Origin: DASUFZ01 sp035541475
GTDB lineage: Bacteria; Myxococcota_A; UBA9160; SMWR01
Direction: 5' to 3'
Length of the DNA stretch: 64,000 bases
NCBI GenBank assembly: GCA_035541475.1
Contig: DATKND010000082.1
Span: forward strand, 1 to 64,000
Shown here: positions 18,646 to 26,891 of the stretch, in pieces
Layout: each line of letters begins with the position of its first letter
Position numbering within the stretch: the stretch's first letter is position 1
Notes under the pieces: model-generated
What the model saw: only the letters and a program-made list of their open reading frames with translations
Database searches by the model: none
Told to the model about the DNA's origin: nothing
Translations under genes and position numbers: made by a program

Positions 18646-21162
18646 CTACTGATTCGAGCCGCGCAGCTCGATCGCGACGCCGGGCGCGCCCGCGCCGCTC
18701 TCGATCGTCACCGAGTCGGCCGGGATGTCGTGATCCTGCTGGAGCGACTGCGCAACGGACTTCGCGCGGGCCTGCGCCAGCGCCTGGCGCGCCGAGTCGC
18801 CGACCTGCACGTGGCCGGCCAGCCGATCGAGCGCGGACCGCGTCTCGGCGTCGAGCGAGTCCGGTTGCTCGGGGTCGGCCTCGGCGAGCGCGCTCTTCAC
18901 ACGCCTGCGCTCGAAGAACCCGAGCTCGTCCGCGCCGGGCAGCTCCTGCCCCGCCTTCGCGCGCGCGATCAGATCGCGGCGAGCGAGCGCCGGGTCGTCG
19001 CTCGCGTCGGCGCGCCCGACGAGCGCGACGTGGAGCCCGGGCCGAGAGCGGAGCAGGTCGGCCAGCGCGCCGATCCGATCGTCGCCTTCCGCTCCGGGTT
19101 CGTCCTCGCCCGGGTCCATCGGGATCGCGTCGACCCCGGTCGAGAAGGCGGAGCCGGCCGAGCTCGCGACGGTGCCGAGGAGCTTCAGCGGCGCGGCGAG
19201 CGCGCCCATCAATGCCTGGCGTAGCGCCGCGGTGACCGCTGCCGCGATGCCGACCTGCGTGCCGTCGGCCCCCTGCTCCACGTCGACCGGCAAGGTGATG
19301 TCGCCGTGCAGGTCCTGGAGCAGCGCGATCGCGACGTCGAGCGGCACGCCGAAGGACTGCTGGAACCAGCCGCTCTCGCGCTCGCTCACGCGCAGCTCGT
19401 GCAGCGAGACGGTGCTCTTCGCCCCCATGCGGTCCGCGCCGAGCGCGACCTGCGAGCGCAAGGTGAGACGTCCCTGCTCGATCGCGAGCCCGCTCGCCTT
19501 CGCCGCGTAGGGGTCGAAGGTCGCGAGCGGGAGCTCGCGCAGCTCGAGGCCGAGATTGCCGGCGCCGCCCTTCAGGCTGCCCTTCAGCTCGAGCGACGCC
19601 GCGTGCTGTCCCTTCGCGGTCAGCACGAGGTTCGACACGTCGCGCTCCGGCCAGCGGACGTTCTGCGCGCGGATGCGGAGATCGCGCAGCGAGGTGTCGA
19701 CCGGCGGACGCACCGTGGTGTCGCGGAAGCGGATCGCGCCGTCCGTCAGCTCGAGCGCGTCGACCTGCACGTGGGGCGGCGGCGTGGCCTTCTCTTCAGG
19801 GGCGGCGGGCGCCGGAGTCTCCGCGGCGGGCGCCGGCGCGGTCGTCTTCGCCGCAGGCGCCGGCTGGAGCGTGAACTCGAGCTGCGGCGCCTCGAGCGCC
19901 ACCTTCGTCAGGTGGACCTCGGGCGCGGCGCCCGCGCCGTCGAGCGGGAGCTCCAGCTCGCCGAGCGCGAGCGCGAGATCCTTCCAGCGCAGCGAGAGCG
20001 CGCCGTCTGGTGTCGCGAGGTCGAGCTCTCGCACGCGCAGGTCGCCCTGGAGGTGGACACCCGCGGGCTCGTCCGGCGACTTCGACCCGAGGCGCAGCGC
20101 GATCTCGAGGGAGCCGTCGCTCCGCCCCGACGCGATCTTCACCGGCGGCTCGGGCGCGAGCTTCACGATGCGGTCGAGCCGCACGCCTTCCCACTTGAAG
20201 CTCCCGTCGAAACGCAACGGCTGGGGCGCGAGCTTTCCCTCGAGCGCGAGCTTCGCGTCGTCGGTCGTGAGGCGAACCTCCAGCGGGAACTGCGCGGCGC
20301 CGAGCCCGAGATCTTGCGCATGGACGTCGAGCTCCGCGTTCACCGCTTCCCCGTCCGGCAGTCGCCACACGAAGCGGGCGCCCTGGATGTGAAGATCCTT
20401 GACGCGATCCTTCGGAGGTTCGGTCGCAACTTCCGGAGGCGCCGGAGCTTGTGAGGGCGCAGCGCTCGCGACCGCCTGCTGCTCGGGCTTCTGCGCCGCG
20501 AGGCGGTCCGACTGCACCTGCAGCTCCGGTCCGCGTAGCGCCACGTCGCCGACCCCGAACACGCCCTGGTGCATCGAGAGGTCGCCGACCACGAGCTGCT
20601 CGAAGCGGAGCTCGGCGATCGGCGCGCCATCCGGCACGCTGACGAGCCGGAGCTGCGCCGCGTCGAGCGCGAGGCGATCGATCGCGAGGTCGACGCCACC
20701 GCCGGACTCCTTCTCCGGCGCGGTCTCGGGCGCGGAGGGCGCGAGCACGAGCGGCGCGAGACCTCCGTCCGGATTCCGGTCGAGCCGCAGCATCGGCGAC
20801 ACGAGCGCGATCTCGCGCAGATGGATGCGACCGTGGAGGAGAGGCAGCCATGCGATCTGCGCGCCGGCGCTCTGGCAGCGCACGACCTCGCTCGCGGGAC
20901 CCTGTGCAGCGCGCGAATCCGCTCCGGGACCGCCCACCGCGAGGCCTTTCAGGAGTACGCGCCCCGCGACGAGTCCGAGATCGACGTCGTCGAGACGGAC
21001 CTGGCGTCCGAGCGCCGTGGACGCCTTCGACTCGATCACGCGTCGCAGCACCTCCGGCAGCGAGACGCGCACGGCGACGAGCACCCCGAGCACGACGAGC
21101 GCAATCGCCAGACGACGCCGCGACCTCGGCGCGGCGGGCCGGGGGAAATCGGGAGCAGCCAT
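18646..21162 (-). CDS. DUF748/AsmA-like envelope protein
   Basis: The 838-residue product is anchored by a single N-terminal transmembrane helix (RRLAIALVVLGVLVAVRV, about residues 17-34), with the rest predicted periplasmic. It has repeated beta-strand segments typical of AsmA/DUF748 bridge-like proteins, a long Ala/Pro/Glu linker near residues 430-460, and an OmpA-like C-terminal tail (RQALAQARAKSVAQSL). Relatives are implicated in phospholipid transport between membranes. The stop overlaps the promoter region of the P450. Function here is unknown. Confidence 0.75.
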   Translation of the reverse strand: MAAPDFPRPAAPRSRRRLAIALVVLGVLVAVRVSLPEVLRRVIESKASTALGRQVRLDDVDLGLVAGRVLLKGLAVGGPGADSRAAQGPASEVVRCQSAGAQIAWLPLLHGRIHLREIALVSPMLRLDRNPDGGLAPLVLAPSAPETAPEKESGGGVDLAIDRLALDAAQLRLVSVPDGAPIAELRFEQLVVGDLSMHQGVFGVGDVALRGPELQVQSDRLAAQKPEQQAVASAAPSQAPAPPEVATEPPKDRVKDLHIQGARFVWRLPDGEAVNAELDVHAQDLGLGAAQFPLEVRLTTDDAKLALEGKLAPQPLRFDGSFKWEGVRLDRIVKLAPEPPVKIASGRSDGSLEIALRLGSKSPDEPAGVHLQGDLRVRELDLATPDGALSLRWKDLALALGELELPLDGAGAAPEVHLTKVALEAPQLEFTLQPAPAAKTTAPAPAAETPAPAAPEEKATPPPHVQVDALELTDGAIRFRDTTVRPPVDTSLRDLRIRAQNVRWPERDVSNLVLTAKGQHAASLELKGSLKGGAGNLGLELRELPLATFDPYAAKASGLAIEQGRLTLRSQVALGADRMGAKSTVSLHELRVSERESGWFQQSFGVPLDVAIALLQDLHGDITLPVDVEQGADGTQVGIAAAVTAALRQALMGALAAPLKLLGTVASSAGSAFSTGVDAIPMDPGEDEPGAEGDDRIGALADLLRSRPGLHVALVGRADASDDPALARRDLIARAKAGQELPGADELGFFERRRVKSALAEADPEQPDSLDAETRSALDRLAGHVQVGDSARQALAQARAKSVAQSLQQDHDIPADSVTIESGAGAPGVAIELRGSNQ

Positions 21163-21203
21163 CCACGCGCAGCATAGTCGTGCGGAGGCGCTTCGCGCGC
21201 GGG

Positions 21204-21701
21204 CTATCGAGGAGGTCCCTGCCCCACCCCCGAGTCGACCGGCACGACCGGCACCTCGAGCGCGAGGCGCCCCGCGTGCTCGAACTCGAGCGTGACGTGG
21301 ACGCGGCTTCCCACCGCGAGCGGCTGCGTCAGGCGGGTCAGCATCCCGTGCGCGCCGCCCGGCTCGAGCCGAAGCTCCCCGCCCGCCGGCACCGGAAGCC
21401 CATCGCGCGCGGGCTGCATGCGCACGAGCCCGGACTCCTCGCGCGTCTCGTGGAGCTCCGCGTCGCCCGCGTCGCTGCGCACCGAGAGCAGTCGATCGCC
21501 GTCTCCGTCTTCGTCGCGCACGACGAGGTAGAGCGCCGCCACGTCCGGAGCGGCCGGCGCCGGGATGTAGGCCCCGTAGATCGCGACGCCCCCGCCCGCC
21601 GCGTCCGCGGCCCCGCGCGGCGGGGGTCCGGGCTGGCGGCCACAGGCGAACACGGCCAGCACGGTCGCGAGAGCCGCTCGACGCCCGCGCGTGTCGCTCA
21701 C
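21204..21701 (-). CDS. PCuAC-type periplasmic copper chaperone lipoprotein
   Basis: A copper(I) chaperone that delivers copper to cytochrome oxidase or to SCO. The 165-residue product has a lipobox (LAVFAC) and the family signature H-x10-M-x22-H-x-M: His in ELHETREE, Met in LVRMQP, and HGM near GGAHGML. The GTG start at 21701 overlaps the SCO stop by 4 nt (GTGA), which indicates translational coupling. It probably works with the SCO protein upstream and may also serve the copper-dependent methanethiol oxidase 13 kb away; the second part is inference. Confidence 0.85.
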   Translation of the reverse strand: MSDTRGRRAALATVLAVFACGRQPGPPPRGAADAAGGGVAIYGAYIPAPAAPDVAALYLVVRDEDGDGDRLLSVRSDAGDAELHETREESGLVRMQPARDGLPVPAGGELRLEPGGAHGMLTRLTQPLAVGSRVHVTLEFEHAGRLALEVPVVPVDSGVGQGPPR

Positions 21702-22375
21702 GACGCGGGCCAGCCCCGCGCGGCCAGCACGCCGAGATCGTGCGCCCACTGCGCCGGCGTGGTGCCGGTGCCGTAGCGCAGGTGCGCCTGGTCGTCCGGC
21801 GTGTAGACGAGCGCCCACGACGCGTGCGCGACCGTGTAGCTCCCGTCGGGCCGGCGCTGGTCGACGAAGGAGGTCGGCACGAGCGCCGCCCGCTCCGCCG
21901 TCGCGAGCTGCTCCTCGCTGCCGGTCAGCCCGACGAATCGCGAATCGAAGTGGTCGAGCCACTCGCGCACGCGTTCGGGCTCGTCGCGCTCGGCGTCCAC
22001 GCCGACGAAGACGACGACGATCTCGTCGCGCACCGACTCGGGGAGCTGTCGCAGGCCCGCCGCCAGGCTGCCGAGCTGCGCGGGGCAGATGTCGGGACAG
22101 CTCGTGTAGCCGAAGAAGAGCAAAGTGAGGCGGCCCGCCGTGGCAGTGCGGAAGTCGTAGCGTCGCCCCTCGGTGTCGGTCAGCGAGAACTCTGGGCGCG
22201 GCAGCGGCGCGGGGAGCGCCGTGGCGACGAGGCCGAGTCGCGCGGCGGCGGCCTCGGGATCGCCCGCGGTCGCGCCGCCGTCGCGCGCATCGCAGGCCGC
22301 GAGCGACGACGCGCAGAGCAGCGCCGCGAGCCAGCCGGCGCGCCGACTCGGCCGGCCGGAGCGGAAACGGAGCAT
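21698..22375 (-). CDS. SCO1/SenC family copper chaperone
   Basis: A membrane- or lipid-anchored thioredoxin-fold copper protein for CuA assembly of cytochrome c oxidase. The 225-residue product has a signal with lipobox (SSLAAC), the metal motif CPDIC in GYTSCPDICPAQL, and the third ligand His in VAHASWAL. The canonical C-x3-C contrasts with the C-x5-C of the SCO domain fused to MauG near 7 kb. It overlaps the PCuAC gene by 4 nt, forming a two-gene copper-handling operon. Confidence 0.9.
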   Translation of the reverse strand: MLRFRSGRPSRRAGWLAALLCASSLAACDARDGGATAGDPEAAAARLGLVATALPAPLPRPEFSLTDTEGRRYDFRTATAGRLTLLFFGYTSCPDICPAQLGSLAAGLRQLPESVRDEIVVVFVGVDAERDEPERVREWLDHFDSRFVGLTGSEEQLATAERAALVPTSFVDQRRPDGSYTVAHASWALVYTPDDQAHLRYGTGTTPAQWAHDLGVLAARGWPAS

Positions 22376-22491
22376 CGCGTGCCTCGCCAGAGCGCGACGG
22401 TATCCGAGCGCTGCGCGCGCCGCGACGCCCGCTGACGCCGCCTCGCGCGACCCGTACCATCCGCCGCCTGCGCGATCCGGAGACGCGAACG

Positions 22492-22959
22492 ATGTCCGTA
22501 CCCGCCCCTGCCCGCTTCGAGAACGCCGAAGAGCTGCTCGCTGCGGTCGGCCGCAAGCTCGGGCCCTCGGAGTGGCTCGAGGTCGACCAGAAGCGCATCG
22601 ACCTCTTCGCCGACGCGACCGATGACCACCAGTGGATCCACGTCGACGTCGAGCGCGCGAAGCAAGGCCCGTTCGGCGCGCCGATCGCGCACGGCTACCT
22701 CACGCTCTCGCTCGTGAACCACTTCCTGCCGCAGCTCCTCAGCGTCCCGACCGCGCGCATGGGCGTGAACTACGGCTGCAACAAGGTGCGCTTCCCGGCG
22801 CCCGTGAGAGCGGGCTCGCGCATCCGCGCGCAGGGCGAGATCCAGGAGGTCGAGGCGATCGCGGACGGCGTGCAGGTGGTGGTGCGCGTCACGCTCGAGA
22901 TCGAGCGCGGCGGCAAGCCGGCGTGCGTCGCGGATACCGTCAGCCGCTTCGTTTTCTGA
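22492..22959 (+). CDS. MaoC-like (R)-specific enoyl-CoA hydratase
   Basis: A hot-dog-fold hydratase that adds water to trans-2-enoyl-CoA. At 155 residues it has the catalytic Asp/His dyad in LFADATDDHQWIHVD (about residues 38-52) and the conserved AHGYLTLSLVNHFLPQ. Such proteins act in fatty-acid, sterol or polyhydroxyalkanoate metabolism. It lies divergent from the SCO gene and faces the methyltransferase. It fits the acyl-CoA theme of the following 7 kb. Confidence 0.88.
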   Translation: MSVPAPARFENAEELLAAVGRKLGPSEWLEVDQKRIDLFADATDDHQWIHVDVERAKQGPFGAPIAHGYLTLSLVNHFLPQLLSVPTARMGVNYGCNKVRFPAPVRAGSRIRAQGEIQEVEAIADGVQVVVRVTLEIERGGKPACVADTVSRFVF

Positions 22960-22975
22960 AGCTGCGCCCCGGGCG

Positions 22976-23785
22976 CTACGCGCCGGGCTTGCGACCCCAA
23001 CATGCCACGGCGAGCGGCGACTGGATCGCGAAGTCGGGGCGGCGCGCCTGCGCGAGCGCAGCGTCGAGCTCGGCCTGGCTCACCTTGCCGGCCGTCACCA
23101 GGATCGGGCCCGCATACTCGACCGCGAGCACGTACCACTCGGCGCTGTCGGTACCGCCGCGCATCGTCCACATCGCGCCTTCGCACGCCACGGCCTCGAG
23201 GCCGCGCGACTCGAAGAGCGGGAGGAGCCGTCGGCCGAAGCGTGGGTCCCAGCCGCGCGCGGCCGCGTGGAGCGCCATCATCTCGCTCGTCACCCGCCGG
23301 AAGGGCTCGGGCACCGACTGCTCCTCGAAGGTGATCCAGTCGGCGTCCTCCACGACGACCCAGCCGCCCGGGCGCGTGGCCGCGATCATCCGATCGAGCG
23401 CCGTCTCGCGCGCGGGGATGTGCTGGAGCACGCCGCGCGCGTGCGCGAGATCGAAGTGATCCGCCGGAAGGTCGTCCTTCGTGATGTCGTGCTGGCGCAC
23501 CGTCAGCGACCCTTCACCTCGCGCGTGGAAGCGCAGGTCCACGTCGGTCGAGAGCACCGACCCGCCCGGGACGACGCGTTCGGCGAGCCAACGCGCGACC
23601 GAGCCGCTGCCGCCGCCGACCTCGAGGCAGCGCCAGCCCGGCGCGACGCCGCGCCCCTGGAGGGCGCGCTGCGTGCCGGGATCGAGCTGACGCGCAAGTG
23701 CGTCGAGCCGGCGCTGCTCGCGCTCGGCCGCCGCGCGATCGGCCGCGATCTTGTACGAGCCGGATTCGTGCTGCTCCGCCTGCAT
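22976..23785 (-). CDS. Class I SAM-dependent methyltransferase
   Basis: The 269-residue protein has the Rossmann motif I CLEVGGGSGSVARWLAE (about residues 53-69), motif II with STDVD, and the post-I QHDITKDDLP and LQHIPARE segments of the methyltransferase 11/25 type. The substrate is not evident. AGGAGAG precedes the ATG at 23785. It lies 37 nt behind the acyl-CoA dehydrogenase on the same strand, so it may be the last gene of that operon. Confidence 0.8.
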   Translation of the reverse strand: MQAEQHESGSYKIAADRAAAEREQRRLDALARQLDPGTQRALQGRGVAPGWRCLEVGGGSGSVARWLAERVVPGGSVLSTDVDLRFHARGEGSLTVRQHDITKDDLPADHFDLAHARGVLQHIPARETALDRMIAATRPGGWVVVEDADWITFEEQSVPEPFRRVTSEMMALHAAARGWDPRFGRRLLPLFESRGLEAVACEGAMWTMRGGTDSAEWYVLAVEYAGPILVTAGKVSQAELDAALAQARRPDFAIQSPLAVACWGRKPGA

Positions 23786-23822
23786 GCGCTCTCCTGTTTA
23801 CTTGCCACGCTCGTCGCGGGCT

Positions 23823-25088
23823 TCATCGAACCGGGTCGCTCTTCCGACCTTCGCTCGGCTTCGCCTCGCTGCGCGCGCCTTCGGCGCTTGCCTCCGTGCG
23901 GGGCTCTCGCGGGAGTCCCAGCACGCGCTCGCCGATGCCGTTGCGGTGCACCTCGAGCGTGCCCCCGCCGATCGTGCCGGTGTAGCGGTCGAGCACCTGC
24001 TCCGGCCAGCGGCCGGCTTCCGGGGCGTCGGCGCCGGCCAGCAGTCCGTCGGCGCCGAGGAGGCGCAGGCCGACCTCGTCCTTTCGCACCCGGCTCTCGG
24101 CCCAGAAGATCTTCAGCACCGAGCCGTCGAGGTCGGGTGCGCGCCCCGCGCGGATCGCGCGCTGGAGCCGCTCGCGCATCAGCGCGAGCAGCCGCTCCCG
24201 CACGAACACGTCCGCGACCGCCTGACGCACCGACGCGTCGCCTCCGAGCCCGCGCTCGTTCGCAAGCCGGACGAGCGCCTGCGCGTCGCCCGTCCCGTGC
24301 GCGCTCGACCCGATCGAGACCGACTCGTGCGTCAAGGTCTCGCGCGCGACGCGCCAGCCCGCGTCGATCCCGCCGACCACCGCATCGACCGGCACGCGCA
24401 CCGCATCGAGGAAAACCTCGTTGAAGTGGCGGCTCCCGGTCGAGGTCGGGAGCGGCCGCACGCTGACGCCGGGGCTCCGCATGTCGAGCAGGAAGAACGT
24501 GATCCCGCGGTGCTTCGGCGCGTCGGGATCCGTGCGCGCGAGCAGGATGCCGAAGTCGCAGAACTGCGCCGACGAGGTCCAGAGCTTCTGACCGGTCACG
24601 ACGAAGGAATCGCCGTCTCGGACCGCGCGCGTGCGCAGCGCGGCGAGATCCGAGCCCGCCTCGGGCTCGCTGAAGAGCTGACACCAGGCCTCGTCGCCCC
24701 GCAGCAGCGGGCGCAGGTAGCGTTCCCGCTGCGCGTCGCTGCCGTGATGCAGCAGCGCCGGCGCGACCAGGTCGATCGCCGCGGCGAGAAAGCCCGAGGT
24801 CGCATCGAAGGCCTCCTGCTCCTCCGCGAAGATCAGCGCCTGCGCGGCGGTGCCGCCGCGTCCGCCGAGCTCGCGCGGGACCGCGATGCCCGCGAAGCCG
24901 CCGTCGTAGAGCGTCCGCTGCCAGGCGCGGCAGCGCTCGAAGTGCTCCCGCTCGGCCTCCGGAGTGTGCTCCCGCGGTCCACGCGACCAGTCGTCCGCAC
25001 CGCCGCGCCGGCGCGCGTGCTTCTCGAGGAAAGCGCGGCACTCCGCGCGGAAGCGCGCGTCGACCTCGCTCTCGCGCGGCGCGCTCAC
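23823..25088 (-). CDS. Acyl-CoA dehydrogenase
   Basis: An FAD-dependent alpha,beta-dehydrogenase of acyl-CoA thioesters, 421 residues. It shows LFSEPEAGSDLA (flavin/substrate loop), VTGQKLWTSSAQFCDFGILLARTD, HFNEVFLDAVRVP and the C-terminal YTGTIGGGTLEVHRNGIGERVLGLPR. The usual catalytic Glu position in the last motif is not clear. The GTG at 25088 overlaps the TetR stop by 4 nt (GTGA). The last 27 or so residues (from EPRTEASAEG) are encoded by a dispersed intergenic repeat, so the original stop was probably earlier. With the second dehydrogenase it may form the heterotetramer seen in steroid side-chain catabolism. Confidence 0.88.
   Translation of the reverse strand: MSAPRESEVDARFRAECRAFLEKHARRRGGADDWSRGPREHTPEAEREHFERCRAWQRTLYDGGFAGIAVPRELGGRGGTAAQALIFAEEQEAFDATSGFLAAAIDLVAPALLHHGSDAQRERYLRPLLRGDEAWCQLFSEPEAGSDLAALRTRAVRDGDSFVVTGQKLWTSSAQFCDFGILLARTDPDAPKHRGITFFLLDMRSPGVSVRPLPTSTGSRHFNEVFLDAVRVPVDAVVGGIDAGWRVARETLTHESVSIGSSAHGTGDAQALVRLANERGLGGDASVRQAVADVFVRERLLALMRERLQRAIRAGRAPDLDGSVLKIFWAESRVRKDEVGLRLLGADGLLAGADAPEAGRWPEQVLDRYTGTIGGGTLEVHRNGIGERVLGLPREPRTEASAEGARSEAKPSEGRKSDPVR
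23848..23893. repeat. Dispersed GC-rich repeat inside the 3' end of the acyl-CoA dehydrogenase gene
   Basis: Read on the minus strand, the segment contains GCGCAGCGAGGCGAAGC followed by CGAGCGAAGG. Degenerate copies occur at 28011-28080 and 30518-30544. Here it is translated as the C-terminal tail of the dehydrogenase. Confidence 0.5.
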
Positions 25089-25696
25089 ACGCGACCCCGC
25101 GCGAGCAGCAGGCGCGTGCAGCGCGCCAGCTCCTCGCCGACCTCGTGCGGCGATCGCTGTCCGTTCACGAGCATGATCATGCACGAGAAGCAGACATGGC
25201 GGAGCACGGCGACGACGCCCTCGCGATCCGCGACTTTCGCGTCGCCGAGCGCCTGCACGATCCAGTCGCGCATCATCGCCTCGAGCCCTTCGCGGTTCGC
25301 GAAGGCGGAGGGATCGCTCGAGAGCAGCGCACGCGTCAGCGCGATGCCGAGCTGCGGCTCCTGCTCGACGCCGCGGGCCATACGCCGAAAGACGCTCGCC
25401 ACGCGCTCGCTCGCCTCGGCCGCGCGCGGCGGCGACTCGCGCAGCCGCCGGCCGAGCTCACCGCCCCACGAGAGGAGCGTCTCCGCGAGCAGGTGGTCCT
25501 TCGACGCGAAGTAGCGGTAGAGCGTGCCGAGCGCGACGCGCGCCCGCGTCGCCACGTCCTTCATCACCACCGCCTCGTAGCCGCCCGACCTCGCGAGCGC
25601 CGACGCTGCGCCGAGGATCCGCTCTCGACGCGCCTGCTGCCGCGGCGTCAGCCGTCGCCGCACGGTGTGGATCGCCGTCCCGCGCGCGGCGCTCAT
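25085..25696 (-). CDS. TetR/AcrR family transcriptional regulator
   Basis: The 203-residue repressor-type protein has an N-terminal helix-turn-helix (ERILGAASALARSGGYEAV, then VATRARVALGTLYRYFASKD, about residues 25-67) and a ligand-binding C-terminal half with several Cys and Met residues. It is sandwiched between two acyl-CoA dehydrogenase genes with 4-nt overlaps on both sides (ATGA at 25693-25696, GTGA at 25085-25088), so it is made with them. By analogy with KstR-type regulators it probably senses an acyl-CoA. A palindrome at 26848-26867 upstream of the operon is a likely operator. Confidence 0.88.
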   Translation of the reverse strand: MSAARGTAIHTVRRRLTPRQQARRERILGAASALARSGGYEAVVMKDVATRARVALGTLYRYFASKDHLLAETLLSWGGELGRRLRESPPRAAEASERVASVFRRMARGVEQEPQLGIALTRALLSSDPSAFANREGLEAMMRDWIVQALGDAKVADREGVVAVLRHVCFSCMIMLVNGQRSPHEVGEELARCTRLLLARGRV

Positions 25697-26841
25697 GCGC
25701 GCGCCCCCACGCTGCGAAGGCCGAGGCTCCGGGCGAGGCGTTCGCGGTGCCAGGCGGGATCGCCGAGGAAGATCTCGGACGACTTCGCGCGCCGGAAGAA
25801 GAGATGGGCATCGTGCTCGTAGGTGAAGCCGATGCCCCCGTGGATCTGGATGTTCTCGACCGCCGCCTGGAAGGACGCCTCCGAGCACCAGCACTTCGCG
25901 AGGCTCGCGGCCTCGGCGAGACCCGGCTCGCCCCCGGCGGCGACCTCGGTGGCGGCGTCGGCGGCGACGCGCGCCCCCTCGAGCGCGATCCAGAGGTCCG
26001 CGCACTTGTGCTTCACCGCCTGGAACGATCCGATCGCGCGACCGAACTGCGTGCGCTGCTTCGCGTAGTCGACCGCCATCGCGATCACGCGCTCCATTGC
26101 GCCGACCTGCTCCTGCGCCAGCGCGACGGTCGCGAGGTCGAGGGCACGCGCGAGCGCGGGCCCATCCTCGCCCGCGACGCCGATCGGCGTCGCGAGCGCA
26201 CCGTCGAAATCGAGCTGCGCCAGCGCGCGCGTCGGGTCGAAGCTCTCGAGGCGCCGGCGCGAGAGCCCCTTCGCGTCGCCCCGCAGCGCCAGCAGCGCGA
26301 GGCCGTCCCCGCCGCGCGTGCCAGCCATCCGCGCGGCCACCAGCACGTGCGCCGCGCTGTGGCCATCGACCACGCAGGTCTTCGCGCCGCGAAGGCGGAG
26401 CCCACCCTCCGACGGCCCGGCGACGAGCGCGACCTCGGAGAGGTCGAATTCCCTCCCTGGCTCGACCCAGGCGAGCGCGGCCGTCTCGCCGGCGGCGATC
26501 GCGGAGAGGAGCGCGTCGCGCGCGGGTGAAGCCGCGAGCGCCATCAGCGCCCCGCCCGCCAGCACCGCGCTCGCGAAGTACGGCGAGGCGGCGAGCGCGA
26601 AACCGAGCTCGCGCTGCACGCACGCCTGCTCCTCGGGTCCGAAGCCCTGCCCGCCGCAGGACTCGTCGAGCGTCAGCCCCGGCAGCCCGAGCTCGCGCGT
26701 CAGGCGGCGCCACAGCGCCGTGTCGTAGCCCGGCGAGGAACCGATCGCCTTCCGCAGCGCGGTCGACGGGGCGTGCTCCGCCAGGAAGCGGCGCAGCCCG
26801 TCGCGGAAGTCGCGCTGCTCTTCGCTCGGCTCCCAGACCAT
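25693..26841 (-). CDS. Acyl-CoA dehydrogenase (second subunit type)
   Basis: The 382-residue FAD enzyme starts MVWEPSEEQRDFRDGLRRFL, typical of family members. It contains AWVEPGREFDLSEVALVAG, an abbreviated flavin loop, YAKQRTQFGRAIGSFQAVKHKCADLW (CoA/FAD contacts) and IQIHGGIGFTYEHDAHLFFRRAK. It heads a three-gene operon with TetR and the other dehydrogenase. Paired, divergent ACADs usually assemble as alpha2beta2 enzymes acting on steroid or bulky acyl-CoAs. The start is leaderless-like: the -10 TAGAAT lies 11 nt upstream. Confidence 0.88.
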   Translation of the reverse strand: MVWEPSEEQRDFRDGLRRFLAEHAPSTALRKAIGSSPGYDTALWRRLTRELGLPGLTLDESCGGQGFGPEEQACVQRELGFALAASPYFASAVLAGGALMALAASPARDALLSAIAAGETAALAWVEPGREFDLSEVALVAGPSEGGLRLRGAKTCVVDGHSAAHVLVAARMAGTRGGDGLALLALRGDAKGLSRRRLESFDPTRALAQLDFDGALATPIGVAGEDGPALARALDLATVALAQEQVGAMERVIAMAVDYAKQRTQFGRAIGSFQAVKHKCADLWIALEGARVAADAATEVAAGGEPGLAEAASLAKCWCSEASFQAAVENIQIHGGIGFTYEHDAHLFFRRAKSSEIFLGDPAWHRERLARSLGLRSVGARA

Positions 26842-26891
26842 CGTGGAAATGAATTCTAGAATGGATTACCGTTTTGGCCCAGCGAGGTCCC
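26842..26891. promoter_or_regulatory. Bidirectional promoter with palindromic operator, acyl-CoA dehydrogenase/Rieske divergon
   Basis: The perfect palindrome ATTCTAGAAT (26853-26862) provides TAGAAT -10 boxes on both strands: plus 26857-26862, minus 26858-26853. They share the central TA. It is embedded in an imperfect 20-bp inverted repeat, 26848-26867, with 8 of 10 arm positions matching. The site is the best candidate operator for the TetR protein of the left operon, and binding would block both promoters at once. Confidence 0.55.
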
